Positions 10,005-19,264 of a stretch of 52,378 nucleotides of DNA are shown one piece after another; the first letter of the stretch is position 1; the number at the start of each line of letters is the position of its first letter. The notes below the pieces were generated by a model that saw only the letters and a list, made by a program, of their open reading frames with translations, was not told where the DNA came from and made no database searches. The stretch is from Levilactobacillus fujinensis (GTDB taxonomy: Bacteria > Bacillota > Bacilli > Lactobacillales > Lactobacillaceae): contig NZ_RHNX01000022.1 of the NCBI RefSeq assembly GCF_003946335.1, forward strand, positions 1 to 52,378. The letters run 5' to 3'. Both the position numbers and the translations under genes were made by a program.

Positions 10005-11156
10005 CTACTGCTGACTGTAAATATCTTCAAATGCACTTATAAACCTTTGCGGAGAATATTGTTGTACAGCCCGCTTTCGTGAAGCCGTCCCCATTTTAGA
10101 ACGCAAGTTTTCATTTACAACTAACTTTTGAATACAGCGCGTTAAATCATCAATCTCAATTGGATTAACAAGAAAGCCATTGACGTCTGCCTGAACCATT
10201 TCAATTACGCCACCATGCCGGAACCCCACAACGGGTTTTCCCGACGCCATAGCCTCCAAAACGACCGTAGGTAGCGGATCAGGATTCGTACTTGGTAAAA
10301 CAAAAACATCAAATAGTTGATATACACTAGGTAAATCGTTTCTAAAATCTTTTAATACGATTTGGCTGGCTACTCGACTCTGCTCAATTGCCATCACCAA
10401 CTCTTTCTTTCTCTTTTCCTCACCAGCAAAAACACCACCAATAAAAATGAGCTTTAACTTCGAATTTTTCTTTAACAAGGGAATCATCGCCTGCAGTAAT
10501 GTTGATTGTCCCTTCCAAGCGTTGATTCGGCCTATCATCCCCACCACAATATCATCATCGCTCACTTGAAATTCTGATTTCAAACCCGCCGAGACTGGCA
10601 TTGGTTTGAATTTTTCCGTATCCACACCATTATAAATAACTTTAATTTTTCGCGGATTAACTAACCTAGAACTCACTAAATGATTCTTAACTTCCTTTGA
10701 AACTGCTACAATCTGATTTGCAAATCGTCCAACCATAAACGAAGTCACTAGGAACGCAATGCGTGGACTAGTAATGATTTCATGAACATGCCAAACCAGT
10801 TTAGCTCGAAATAACTTTTTGAGGTAGATTCCCTCTAAAACAGCTAAAGTATTTGCATGAATAATTGTCACATCTTGATCTTTAATTAAATCAAATATTT
10901 GTCGACAACTATGCCGATATTGTTGCAAATAGCGTAGCATTCCACGTAAATTAAAGTACTTCCGTCTCAAAATAGGGTATTCAACGATATGAACCTCAAT
11001 GTGTTGTTTCCTCAACTCATCGACCAATGGCCCCTCAGTTGGTAAGACCACGATTGAATGGAATTTTTGAGGATTCAACTCAGTTACCAAGTTTATTAGA
11101 ATCCGATCAGCGCCATAGAGTTCTGCTCCGGCATGAAGAAATAAAATTGTCTGCAT
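10005..11156 (-). CDS. GT4 family glycosyltransferase, copy A
   Basis: 383-aa GT-B retaining transferase. The N-terminal domain begins ILFLHAGAELYGADR (4-18); the C-terminal nucleotide-sugar domain shows GRINAWKG (209-216) and the E-x7-E-type region around VVLEAMASGKPVVGF (298-312). Its ATG shares one base with the stop of the upstream gene (TAATG). It probably adds an internal sugar of the repeat unit on the cytoplasmic face. Confidence 0.88.
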   Translation of the reverse strand: MQTILFLHAGAELYGADRILINLVTELNPQKFHSIVVLPTEGPLVDELRKQHIEVHIVEYPILRRKYFNLRGMLRYLQQYRHSCRQIFDLIKDQDVTIIHANTLAVLEGIYLKKLFRAKLVWHVHEIITSPRIAFLVTSFMVGRFANQIVAVSKEVKNHLVSSRLVNPRKIKVIYNGVDTEKFKPMPVSAGLKSEFQVSDDDIVVGMIGRINAWKGQSTLLQAMIPLLKKNSKLKLIFIGGVFAGEEKRKKELVMAIEQSRVASQIVLKDFRNDLPSVYQLFDVFVLPSTNPDPLPTVVLEAMASGKPVVGFRHGGVIEMVQADVNGFLVNPIEIDDLTRCIQKLVVNENLRSKMGTASRKRAVQQYSPQRFISAFEDIYSQQ

Positions 11157-12316
11157 TATCTCTCCCCTAGAAAAATGTCTTCATACTTACTAACAATGTC
11201 GTCCCAATTATAAGCTTGCCTAATTCTATTTTTTGCAAGATCACCATAGTGTTTACGTTTTATTTCATCCCACGTATCAACTTCATTAATTAAATTAGAC
11301 AATACTCCCTTGTCCTTAGTCCAATACTTAGCTGCATCTTCACCTACCTCATGATTAAAACCAACATTTAATAATAAGTTTAATGACGTTGAAGCTAGTG
11401 CTTCAAGTAGAGACGGATTTGTTCCACCAACTTCGTGACCGTGAAAATACGCTAACGCATTTTCTCGAATTACTTTTAGCAACTTTTGATCATAAACTGT
11501 ACCCACAAATTGTATGCGTTTATCCTGACTAAAATGTGTTTTTTGTTCCAAATAATTGTAGAACTTGTTATGCACTACATTGGTGACAATGACCAGCTTC
11601 CGTTGTGTTTTACTCTGCATAAACTCTGTAATCATCGTTTCATAATTATTTTCTGGTACAAATCTACCAACAATCAAATAATAATTATTAAGCTCTACGT
11701 GATGCTTGTCAAACCAACCTTGTTCCTTCTCTGTAATGATACTTTTTTGGTTTTCTACAGTTGCACCATAGGGCACAAAACAAGTCTTTAAACGGTCATT
11801 TTCATAATTTCTATGAATATATTTCTCAATATTTAGGCTATCACAAATTACCAGGTCCGCCTGTCGAACCATCTTTTTCTCGGATATCTTCCAATAATGA
11901 CGTACTGGTTTGCTCCACTTAGCACGTAACCATTCATGACCATCTGGATTAAGATAATAAGTAACTCCTAATTGGCGCAACTTCTTTAAATACGGTGCCA
12001 GAAACGGTCCAATTCTACATGCCAATATGTATACTACAGCTGATTTGACATTATTTTTTTGGACGTGGTTAATGATCCATTTTAAAGACTTTAAATCATA
12101 TAGGATTGCCTTTCCCGGTCCCACATTAGGGACGGGAATATTAAAACATGTTGCGCCATTATACGTAAATGTATTATTTTTTTTGCTATTCAAACAAGCG
12201 ACATAATAATGTAGGTCTTGCGATTTCTTTAATAGTGTTAAATTTTCAACAAATGTTTCGAACCCACCATATTTAGCTGGAATACCCTTTGAACCGATAA
12301 TATAAACATTTTTCAT
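11156..12316 (-). CDS. DUF1972/GT4-type glycosyltransferase (Cps2T-like rhamnosyltransferase), copy A
   Basis: 386-aa GT-B protein opening MKNVYIIGSKGIPAKYGGFE (1-20), the hallmark of the DUF1972 N-terminal domain found in Cps2T-type beta-1,4-rhamnosyltransferases. The C-terminal half carries HGHEVGGTNPSLLEAL, the donor-binding segment. In streptococci such enzymes add L-rhamnose to the first sugar on the lipid, so it may act second after the phosphoglycosyl transferase. It overlaps the wzy stop by four bases (ATGA). Confidence 0.87.
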   Translation of the reverse strand: MKNVYIIGSKGIPAKYGGFETFVENLTLLKKSQDLHYYVACLNSKKNNTFTYNGATCFNIPVPNVGPGKAILYDLKSLKWIINHVQKNNVKSAVVYILACRIGPFLAPYLKKLRQLGVTYYLNPDGHEWLRAKWSKPVRHYWKISEKKMVRQADLVICDSLNIEKYIHRNYENDRLKTCFVPYGATVENQKSIITEKEQGWFDKHHVELNNYYLIVGRFVPENNYETMITEFMQSKTQRKLVIVTNVVHNKFYNYLEQKTHFSQDKRIQFVGTVYDQKLLKVIRENALAYFHGHEVGGTNPSLLEALASTSLNLLLNVGFNHEVGEDAAKYWTKDKGVLSNLINEVDTWDEIKRKHYGDLAKNRIRQAYNWDDIVSKYEDIFLGER

Positions 12317-13476
12317 TCTCTAACGCCGTCCTCAATATTATTAGCTAAAACACAGATAACAAATGGATTATAGGCTATATCCAGCAAGTGATGATCAATA
12401 ATGCTAGAGATACAAATAATTCCTAAAACTAATGGCAACAAATATTCTTGATGTTCTACGTTAAATCGAATAGCATTAATCATTCCTGACAGATAGAACA
12501 CTAGAAAAACCACACCAAACCCTAGTAACATCTTAATGTATGAAGAATCAATAAAGAAGTATGATAAATTAATTCCATCTGGTGTTAACCCCGTTGGAAA
12601 TGTAAGTCCCCCACTTCCTTGCTGTGAAATATATTGTCCAAACCACCGAATAGGATACTCATACAGGGCTAAATGTCCCATTGCTAATCGATGCGTAAAT
12701 ATACTATCAAGCTTTACAAAGATTGAATTTGTTGGTGAAAACAACCATGACAGCACAACCGACAAAAACGCCATAAATACTGGGAATAGATACAACCAAC
12801 GATTAAACTTCTTCATTTGTAAGTTTGAAAGTCTCCGATAATCTATCGCAGCCAGTAAGACCAAAAATAATAACAATGTATCTAACTTAGCCCTCGTAAA
12901 CAGAAACACAAGAGCTGCTAATACAATCGGAATTAATAGTTCCACGTTCCTCAGATTTTTCCCTCGAACGTACACATATGTCAAGCAAAGATAAAAAATA
13001 TGGGCCGCAAAGTCCGTAGTGTACAGGAATCCCAATGCATAGCGTGTGCTACCGTTAACGAGATAATGATAATTACTGAGTACACCAACAAGGGAACTAG
13101 CAATGGTTACAACACTCAACACTAATGCAATCCAGAAATATATTCTAACTACATCACGTAATTTACAATTAAAACTACTTAACAAAAAAGTCATCAAAAC
13201 GATAATAGAAGTATCTCCAGAGCTTTGATAAATTAGAATACTCATTAACAAGCCACTCAAAATAATCAGTAACTGCTTGTCAATATATTTATTCGTTAAG
13301 ATTCGTATAATAAATAATGCTAAGCATATGTACTTGGCCATACTAAACAGTGCATTGGGGACCAGTGTTGAAAAGAGTGTCGTCTGCAAGAAGGTATATA
13401 TGATATATATAAACGTCCCCAAATAATAGGCACCTAATGACCAGTTAAGTTCTCTGCCTCTTACATGACTAGTCAT
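12313..13476 (-). CDS. Wzy-type polysaccharide polymerase, copy A
   Basis: 387-aa integral membrane protein with about ten to twelve hydrophobic helices and a larger extracytoplasmic loop after residue ~230 (HRLAMGHLALYEYPIRWFGQ). Low sequence conservation and this topology are typical of Wzy/O-antigen-ligase-like polymerases, and the position between Wzz and the transferases fits. Predicted to join lipid-linked repeat units outside the membrane. Overlaps wzz by 8 bp. Ends IEDGVRE; copy B carries a 15-residue longer, unrelated-looking tail. Confidence 0.8.
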   Translation of the reverse strand: MTSHVRGRELNWSLGAYYLGTFIYIIYTFLQTTLFSTLVPNALFSMAKYICLALFIIRILTNKYIDKQLLIILSGLLMSILIYQSSGDTSIIVLMTFLLSSFNCKLRDVVRIYFWIALVLSVVTIASSLVGVLSNYHYLVNGSTRYALGFLYTTDFAAHIFYLCLTYVYVRGKNLRNVELLIPIVLAALVFLFTRAKLDTLLLFLVLLAAIDYRRLSNLQMKKFNRWLYLFPVFMAFLSVVLSWLFSPTNSIFVKLDSIFTHRLAMGHLALYEYPIRWFGQYISQQGSGGLTFPTGLTPDGINLSYFFIDSSYIKMLLGFGVVFLVFYLSGMINAIRFNVEHQEYLLPLVLGIICISSIIDHHLLDIAYNPFVICVLANNIEDGVRE

Positions 13477-14041
13477 CCAACTCCCCCTCTACCCTTTTAT
13501 GCAATGTTATTTGTAAAATTTTACCGATAATAAGTCCCAATAAAGTTGATATTAAAATTGAGTAAGCAACACTAGCGCCTTGCTTTTTTAAATCCGTATT
13601 CTCACTAATTCTAATTTTTTTTGTTGGTAAATATGATTTCAAAGTAAAGTACATACTTTTCGTAACCTGCTTACCCATTGCAATCGCTAACTGTGAATCC
13701 CTTGACTTGGATTCAACCAATATTGTATTTCCATGAACAACTGGCTTCGTAAAAATGCTTTGAACTAGTTGTTCTTGACTTACATCGATATTGTAGTCTT
13801 TCTTCAACGCAGACTGTGCTGCCTTAATAACAACTGGATTTTTTAGCATTGTTTGGTAGACCGGTATTGAAAGTGAATCCCACTGTCTCGTTCCCTTATT
13901 TTGAACACTAATTCGACTAACAAAAACAGACTGGTTATTACCAATAAAAATACTTGCAAATGCTAAACAAAAAATTATCGGGAAAAGGAATAATGGCCAA
14001 TCTCTTTTAACACTTTTAAAAAAAGTATATAAATTCTCCAA
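13469..14041 (-). CDS. Short Wzz/YveK-like chain-length determinant, copy A
   Basis: 190-aa protein with two membrane segments (about 15-34 and 157-179) enclosing an extracytoplasmic domain, the layout of Wzz-fold chain-length regulators. It is short, and neither a cytoplasmic tyrosine-kinase domain nor separate wzd/wze/wzh (CpsBCD) regulatory genes accompany it, unlike most lactobacillus exopolysaccharide clusters. The N-terminal side carries the sequence RDWPLFLFP just before and into the first helix. Ribosome site AGGAGGAAG upstream. Confidence 0.75.
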   Translation of the reverse strand: MENLYTFFKSVKRDWPLFLFPIIFCLAFASIFIGNNQSVFVSRISVQNKGTRQWDSLSIPVYQTMLKNPVVIKAAQSALKKDYNIDVSQEQLVQSIFTKPVVHGNTILVESKSRDSQLAIAMGKQVTKSMYFTLKSYLPTKKIRISENTDLKKQGASVAYSILISTLLGLIIGKILQITLHKRVEGELDD

Positions 14042-14052
14042 GCGTCTTCCTC

Positions 14053-15168
14053 CTAATCAGCACCTAACTTCATTAGTCCAAACTTTTGAAAAGCAAAGTC
14101 TCCCCTTAAAAGGATAGGCTTAGCCTTAACCGCAACTTTTGACTGGAAAAAGGCACCATTATAAGCCAAATCATTTGAATCATTATAATAATATGAACTA
14201 TATGTTAAACCTTTGACTTTTCCAGCTTCATCTAGTGCAAAGCCCGGTGCATAATAATAGCTACCCTTTTTGGGTATTATCTTTCTAACTAATTGATATT
14301 TTCCAGTAATCTTTTTCGATTTTTTAATATAGACAACGCCCGATGCTTTTTCACTATAGGCCAAGTAATAGGCCCTCTTGCCTTTATATAGACTTAAAGA
14401 ACTACTTTCCCCGTTAGTTCCTTTGATTTGCTTAGCCTTTTTCAAATTGGGCTGTCCTGTCACATAATCAAAAGGCGCAATGTAGTTTTCTACTTCATCA
14501 CCCACAGAAGCAGTAAATACCATGCTCGTCTTATTATTCAAGTGTACCAGGGAAGGAGACATAATTTCTTGGTATCTTTTTGAAGTGTGCGTTTCAATTG
14601 CATCCCAATTACTTAGGTCAGTAGAACGTAAGACCCCCCCACTATATGCTACAAACCAAAAATTACCTAGCTTGAATAGTGTTGGATCTTGAATTTCTAC
14701 ATTGGGATAATTAGTAGTAAAAGTATGCCATTTATCCATCTTATCAGCATATAAGACTCGTAATCGATTATGACTATGATCATATGAAACCGACTGTATT
14801 TCATCCGAGCTGTTTGTTGTGACGTCTTGCGCAGATACCCCAACATATTTAGCCTGTAACAGTTTTGTAAGAGACTCCATTGTCTTAGGGTGGTACACAA
14901 CATTACGTTTTACCTCTCCATACGTGTACTTCAATTCATAATGATACCGTCCCAACGTGTACCCTGGAAGGTGAGCAATGTTCAATTTATAAGTTGAATT
15001 GACTCTACCAACAGCCTTCAGTGGTGCCATAACTGGTGTACCATTCTCATCTATAAAATTAATAACAATTGTACTTTTCATATTGAAATAATTTATCAGG
15101 CCGACAATCATAAAAAAAGAGGCCACAATCAAACTATTATATATAACTCTTCGTCGCTTAGAACTCAT
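14053..15168 (-). CDS. Membrane-anchored MucBP/GH43-like protein lacking catalytic acids, copy A
   Basis: 371-aa paralogue of the GH43-like gene at 6165-7286 with the same architecture: signal anchor (10-28), MucBP-like domain (33-93: INFIDENGTPVMAPLKAVGR ... LPGYTL ... VVYHPK) and a propeller domain. The first acid is kept (D161 in IQDPTLF). The second position reads GESSSLSLY instead of IDPHV, and no EGP motif exists; SYYYAPGFAL stands nearby. It is therefore probably not a hydrolase but a sugar-binding or structural partner. Start set at the ATG at 15168 by alignment with copy B and AGGAG spacing; another ATG lies three codons upstream. Confidence 0.68.
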   Translation of the reverse strand: MSSKRRRVIYNSLIVASFFMIVGLINYFNMKSTIVINFIDENGTPVMAPLKAVGRVNSTYKLNIAHLPGYTLGRYHYELKYTYGEVKRNVVYHPKTMESLTKLLQAKYVGVSAQDVTTNSSDEIQSVSYDHSHNRLRVLYADKMDKWHTFTTNYPNVEIQDPTLFKLGNFWFVAYSGGVLRSTDLSNWDAIETHTSKRYQEIMSPSLVHLNNKTSMVFTASVGDEVENYIAPFDYVTGQPNLKKAKQIKGTNGESSSLSLYKGKRAYYLAYSEKASGVVYIKKSKKITGKYQLVRKIIPKKGSYYYAPGFALDEAGKVKGLTYSSYYYNDSNDLAYNGAFFQSKVAVKAKPILLRGDFAFQKFGLMKLGAD

Positions 15169-15205
15169 ATACCACATGATCTCCTATCTTTTAATATAAG
15201 CGGGC

Positions 15206-16633
15206 CTATTCTCTTTTACGTTTTTTAAAAAAATAGATCCCATCTTGGAGAATGTCTGGTTTTAATATAAATATAATTCCAAAATAAATTGCAATTCCCA
15301 GAACAACTTGTAGGGCCAAACTAAAAACTGAAATACTCATGTTAAGATTCAACCAAAAAACCGGAATAAACATTAATACAGATGCAACCAGAAACTTCCA
15401 CATATCTGCAAACAGATAGCGATAACTAATCATATCTCGAATGGAAAAAAGTTGATATGCAGTCACAACAAGCTCCGAAATAACTGTGGAAATGGTTGCC
15501 CCACGTACTCCTAATGTCATAATTAATGGAATATTAATTACGATATTGGCCAATGCACCATACGTTACCGAAGCAGTATAATCCTTAACCCTACTTAAGG
15601 GCATCAAGTACTGCAATCCAATTACGTTACTCCATCCTATGAGCAACGCTACTGGGGCCTCAATTATAATCAATTGTCCAACGACATTAAACTTTGGACC
15701 ATAATACAATGGAACTAGTGAACTGGCGATTCCTGCTAAACCAAACATCAACGGCATCGCCAGAAAGCTTGAAAAACTAAAAGACTTATACAGTAACCTG
15801 TTTAGCCTCCGTAAGCTTCCCTGTGCAGCAAGATGCGACATATGAGGCAACATAACTGTACCCGTGGCCGTAATAACAGCTAAAACCATTTTTACCAGTT
15901 TATCAGCATAATCATAATATCCTGATGCAGTAACCGAGTCCAATTGACCCAGCATTGTTCTATTAAGTTGCAAGTATACTTGTGTTGCAATTTGTGGAAT
16001 AAATAGCATCATTGTCGGCTTAAAGTGACTGAAGACACCTGACAAATCAATTTTAGGTTTACCCACAACCGAATGCAAATACGGCCAAAGTGTTAGATTT
16101 CCTAAGACCTGTGCCAAGCCTAAAATCATAATGTAAACACCAATATCAGACTTGCTTTTGACAAAAACAAATATCGCAATTAAAGACGCTATTTTGACCA
16201 ATGTATTTCGTAAAACTGTCTTTTTAAAATCTTCCATTCCCATAAATAACCATGAAATATCTAATGCTCCCGAAATGATCCACAAGGACTGGAGAAAGAA
16301 ATAGACTTTATACTTTGTCTGAAATAAAATGAAGATTAAAAACAATGCATACGCCACTACCACAGTTATGATTTGTAGCAATTCAATTTCCCAGAAGGTT
16401 TTTGTCCGTTGCTCAAAATCATCTCGATGATAAGCAATCTCTCGATTACCATAAACTGTTATCCCTAAAGTCCCCAACAATAAAAAATAAGTAATTATTG
16501 AATTAGTATATGAATTAATTCCGACACCCTGGGGTCCTAAAACACGGGCAATATATGGCACCGTAATAAGGGGAACTATCAGAGTAAGCAATTGATATCC
16601 CGCATTATACAAATAATTCCGAACAACTTTCAT
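15206..16633 (-). CDS. Wzx-type lipid-linked repeat-unit flippase, copy A
   Basis: 475-aa polysaccharide transporter of the MOP superfamily with about 12-14 hydrophobic helices. It begins MKVVRNYLYNAGYQLL and continues PYIARVLGPQGVG, a common opening for Gram-positive repeat-unit flippases. Start chosen at the ATG at 16633 (GGAG about 9 bases upstream, and alignment with copy B); an in-frame start at 16699 would add a 22-residue hydrophobic leader not found in copy B. Moves the undecaprenyl-linked repeat across the membrane. Confidence 0.9.
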   Translation of the reverse strand: MKVVRNYLYNAGYQLLTLIVPLITVPYIARVLGPQGVGINSYTNSIITYFLLLGTLGITVYGNREIAYHRDDFEQRTKTFWEIELLQIITVVVAYALFLIFILFQTKYKVYFFLQSLWIISGALDISWLFMGMEDFKKTVLRNTLVKIASLIAIFVFVKSKSDIGVYIMILGLAQVLGNLTLWPYLHSVVGKPKIDLSGVFSHFKPTMMLFIPQIATQVYLQLNRTMLGQLDSVTASGYYDYADKLVKMVLAVITATGTVMLPHMSHLAAQGSLRRLNRLLYKSFSFSSFLAMPLMFGLAGIASSLVPLYYGPKFNVVGQLIIIEAPVALLIGWSNVIGLQYLMPLSRVKDYTASVTYGALANIVINIPLIMTLGVRGATISTVISELVVTAYQLFSIRDMISYRYLFADMWKFLVASVLMFIPVFWLNLNMSISVFSLALQVVLGIAIYFGIIFILKPDILQDGIYFFKKRKRE

Positions 16634-16767
16634 GCAATAGACTCCAATCAGGATTAAATATGGACCATATAACCAAAAAACTAAGGCCATCTTTAACATA
16701 ATAGTTTCCGCTAAAGATGACCACTATATTTCTATACATTATTCAAAGCTTAAGATACCATAACAGC

Positions 16768-17406
16768 TTAATAGGCATCATTAGGACTGACAATGATGCG
16801 AAATGTCTTAAGAAGGATAACAAAATCAATCCATATATTAGCCTCTCCAATATACTTCAAGTCCAGTGCAACCATCGTATCAAAACCAACATTATTTCTT
16901 CCACTAACTTGCCACAGTCCTGTACACCCAGGCACAACTAATAATCGTTGCACATCAGACAGCCCATACTGCTTTACCTCTCTAGGTAACGGTGGCCGCG
17001 GTCCGACAAGCGACATATCACCCAAAAGTACGTTCACTAATTGCGGTAGTTCATCCAAACTATGTTTCCTAATAAATTTTCCAACCCTTGTAATTCGAGG
17101 GTCCTCTTTCATTTTAAACATTGCACCATCAACTTCATTATATTTCAGGAGTGCTTTTAGCTTTTTATCCGCGTCATTTATCATCGAACGGAACTTAAAC
17201 ATTTTAAATTTACGTCCATCTTTGCCAATTCTGATTTGAGAATAGAACACCCCTCCATTTGGATCATCAAGCTTAATTGCTATAGCAATCACTAAAAAGA
17301 TAGGTGATAAGACAATTAACGCAATCAGGCTAACAAGAAAATCAAATACCCGTTTGCAAAAATGATAAATCTTTTTTTTCTGTACTCTATCTGTATCAAT
17401 TGTCAC
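16768..17406 (-). CDS. Undecaprenyl-phosphate sugar phosphotransferase (monotopic PGT), copy A
   Basis: 212-aa initiating enzyme that transfers a sugar phosphate from a nucleotide sugar to undecaprenyl phosphate. It is the minimal form: a membrane hairpin (21-43), the catalytic Asp-Glu pair in HSLDELPQ (D118, E119), and GPRPPLP (135-141). Start is GTG at 17406, preceded by GGGGGA, and conserved in copy B. The gene follows glf by 23 bp. A gap of 134 bp separates it from the flippase. The identity of the first sugar (Glc, Gal or an amino sugar) cannot be told. Confidence 0.92.
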   Translation of the reverse strand: MTIDTDRVQKKKIYHFCKRVFDFLVSLIALIVLSPIFLVIAIAIKLDDPNGGVFYSQIRIGKDGRKFKMFKFRSMINDADKKLKALLKYNEVDGAMFKMKEDPRITRVGKFIRKHSLDELPQLVNVLLGDMSLVGPRPPLPREVKQYGLSDVQRLLVVPGCTGLWQVSGRNNVGFDTMVALDLKYIGEANIWIDFVILLKTFRIIVSPNDAY

Positions 17407-17429
17407 TACGAAAATCCCCCAGACCTTAA

Positions 17430-18548
17430 CTAACCCAATTCCTTTTGCGCCATTACTAATGCCGAATGTATCACCTGGTGCATATCAAAATATCGATACT
17501 GGCCAAGCCTTCCACCGAAGATTACATTCTTTTCATTCTTAGCTAATGTCGCATACTTTTTATAAAGTTCATTGTTTTTTACGTTATTTACCGGATAGTA
17601 CGGTTCATCCCCACGTCTCCAAGTTTTAGGATATTCACGCGTAATGATCGTTTTCCCCTTGTCTCCTTTACCAAATTCGAAATGTTTATGTTCGATTATT
17701 CTGGTGAAGGGGGTCTCCGCATCTGTATAATTAACTACAGCATTTCCTTGATAGTTATCAGTATCTAACTCTTCAGTTTCAAAATGCAGAGAACGATATT
17801 CCAGTGCGCCAAGTTGATAATTAAAATATTGATCAATCATACCGCTGAAAATGACTTTCGGATAACCACTAAGATATTCATCCTTATTATTGAAAAAATC
17901 CACTCCAGTTTCGACGTCAATGAGTTCACTATCAAGCATCTTTTCAACTATCTGTGTATACCCTCCGATTGGGATTCCTTGGTATACATCGTTAAAATAA
18001 TTATTATCAAATGTATACCTGACTGGCAATCGGCGAATTATAAAAGCTGGTAAATTCTCAGCACTCTGTCCCCATTGTTTTTCTGAATACCCTTTAATTA
18101 ATTTTTCATAGATATCCATCCCAACAAGAGAAATAGCCTGCTCTTCTAAGTTTCTTGGAGTACCTGTTAGCTTCAAACTAGCACGTTGTTTTTCAATCTC
18201 CTTCTTAGCTTCCTCTGGTGTTCTAACTCCCCACAATTCACTAAAAGTATTCATGTTAAACGGAAGATTGTACATTTTCCCCTTATAGTTAGCTACTGGA
18301 CTATTCGTATATCGGTTAAACGTAGCAAATTGACTCACATAATCCCATATTTTTTTATCGGAAGTATGGAAAATATGTGCACCATACTGATGTACCTGAA
18401 TACCATCAATCTCTTTAGTATATATGTTTCCAGCAACGTGATTTCTCTTTTCAATAACTTTAACCCGCTTATTATGTAACGCCGCTTCACGTGCAAAAAC
18501 TGCTCCAAAAAGGCCAGCCCCTACAACCAGGTAATCATATTTAATCAA
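17430..18548 (-). CDS. glf: UDP-galactopyranose mutase, copy A
   Basis: 372-aa flavoenzyme that interconverts UDP-galactopyranose and UDP-galactofuranose, so the polymer very likely contains galactofuranose. The FAD-binding GAGLFG (10-15) and the substrate-site GAHIFHT (56-62) are clear, and the C-terminal GGRLGQYRYFDMHQVI is diagnostic for Glf. First gene of the operon; CCTCC/GGAGG site just upstream of the ATG. A promoter-like block lies about 288 bp upstream. Confidence 0.96.
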   Translation of the reverse strand: MIKYDYLVVGAGLFGAVFAREAALHNKRVKVIEKRNHVAGNIYTKEIDGIQVHQYGAHIFHTSDKKIWDYVSQFATFNRYTNSPVANYKGKMYNLPFNMNTFSELWGVRTPEEAKKEIEKQRASLKLTGTPRNLEEQAISLVGMDIYEKLIKGYSEKQWGQSAENLPAFIIRRLPVRYTFDNNYFNDVYQGIPIGGYTQIVEKMLDSELIDVETGVDFFNNKDEYLSGYPKVIFSGMIDQYFNYQLGALEYRSLHFETEELDTDNYQGNAVVNYTDAETPFTRIIEHKHFEFGKGDKGKTIITREYPKTWRRGDEPYYPVNNVKNNELYKKYATLAKNEKNVIFGGRLGQYRYFDMHQVIHSALVMAQKELG

Positions 18549-18835
18549 CTTAACCTAATCCTCCTAAACACAATGTCTTATGTACACTATTTTAACCCAA
18601 ACAAATAGACAAAAATTCATGTTCTTTCATTCGCTCAAAAGTACTTATCTTCCCAATAGCATTGTAAATAAATCATTAACAGATCACGAATCATCACCAC
18701 ATTAACTATAAAGCCACAACAGTACTGCCAAATACGCAACGTAATAGCATCTTCCGTAATCAATCACAAGCATATTTCTTATATCATTTTTAATTTTCTT
18801 TAGGCTTTACTACACTTCTTAATTTTTCCTTGACT

Positions 18836-18865
18836 ATTATACTATAGTTCAGTGTCTTTGATTAA
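18836..18865 (-). promoter_or_regulatory. Putative promoter of polysaccharide operon A
   Basis: Perfect TATAAT (-10) at 18836-18841 on the minus strand, with a weak TTAATC at 18860-18865 (18-bp spacer). The same TTAATy-18-TATAAT arrangement, flanked by similar bases (GTCTTAATCAAAGA against GTTTTAATTAGAGA), lies at nearly the same distance before glf of copy B, which is the main support. Confidence 0.55.
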
Positions 18866-18937
18866 GACAATCTTATTACGTTTTTTATGATGGCCTTAAG
18901 GATTCAACTACTCCTACGTTCGGATTTTTCTACAAAT

Positions 18938-18984
18938 AAAAAAGGAATGTCTCCACACTATCATGAAGTGAGACATTCCTTTTT
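18938..18984 (-). terminator. Terminator of operon B (bidirectional)
   Basis: Arms AAAAAGGAATGTCTC and GAGACATTCCTTTTT form a ~15-bp stem with A and T tracts on both sides, so it can act in either direction. It ends transcripts coming from the LCP gene of copy B before the operon A promoter. Confidence 0.85.
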
Positions 18985-19264
18985 ATAATCATTGCTACGT
19001 TGTCATTGCTTATATCTGCTATTCTGCTGACCTTCGAGCCTGTCTGAGTAACTCGACTTGTTTTCTGATATAGTTTAGCATTTGTTATCGTTCGTATTCT
19101 GAACTCATTCTCATACTCTACTACTTGTTTAACAAGCCCACAATAACCCTTCATCGATGTATTTTCTGACTGTAGTTCACTTAGGTCAGTATATTTTGTA
19201 AAGTACCAGTAATAAACGGGAATTCTATCACTCTTGAAATTCTTTGCTTGAACTCACTAGTCCT

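Larger units (their letters stand above)
18549..19264. other. Intergenic region between the two polysaccharide operons
   Basis: 716 bp with no convincing gene. From right to left it holds an AT-rich stretch with no recognisable coding (18985-19264), a bidirectional terminator (18938-18984), the promoter-like block of operon A (18836-18865) and a ~280-nt glf leader. A 74-codon minus-strand frame at 18930-19154 runs through the terminator stem and lacks any recognisable feature, so I do not call it. Confidence 0.6.

Noticed and set aside
15206-16699. Longer flippase start at 16699 (copy A)
   Set aside because: The added hydrophobic leader has no match in copy B, and a GGAG site serves the ATG at 16633.
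18930-19154. 74-codon minus-strand frame between the operons
   Set aside because: Its 3' end is formed by the terminator stem, it has no recognisable family, and the region is AT-rich non-coding DNA.
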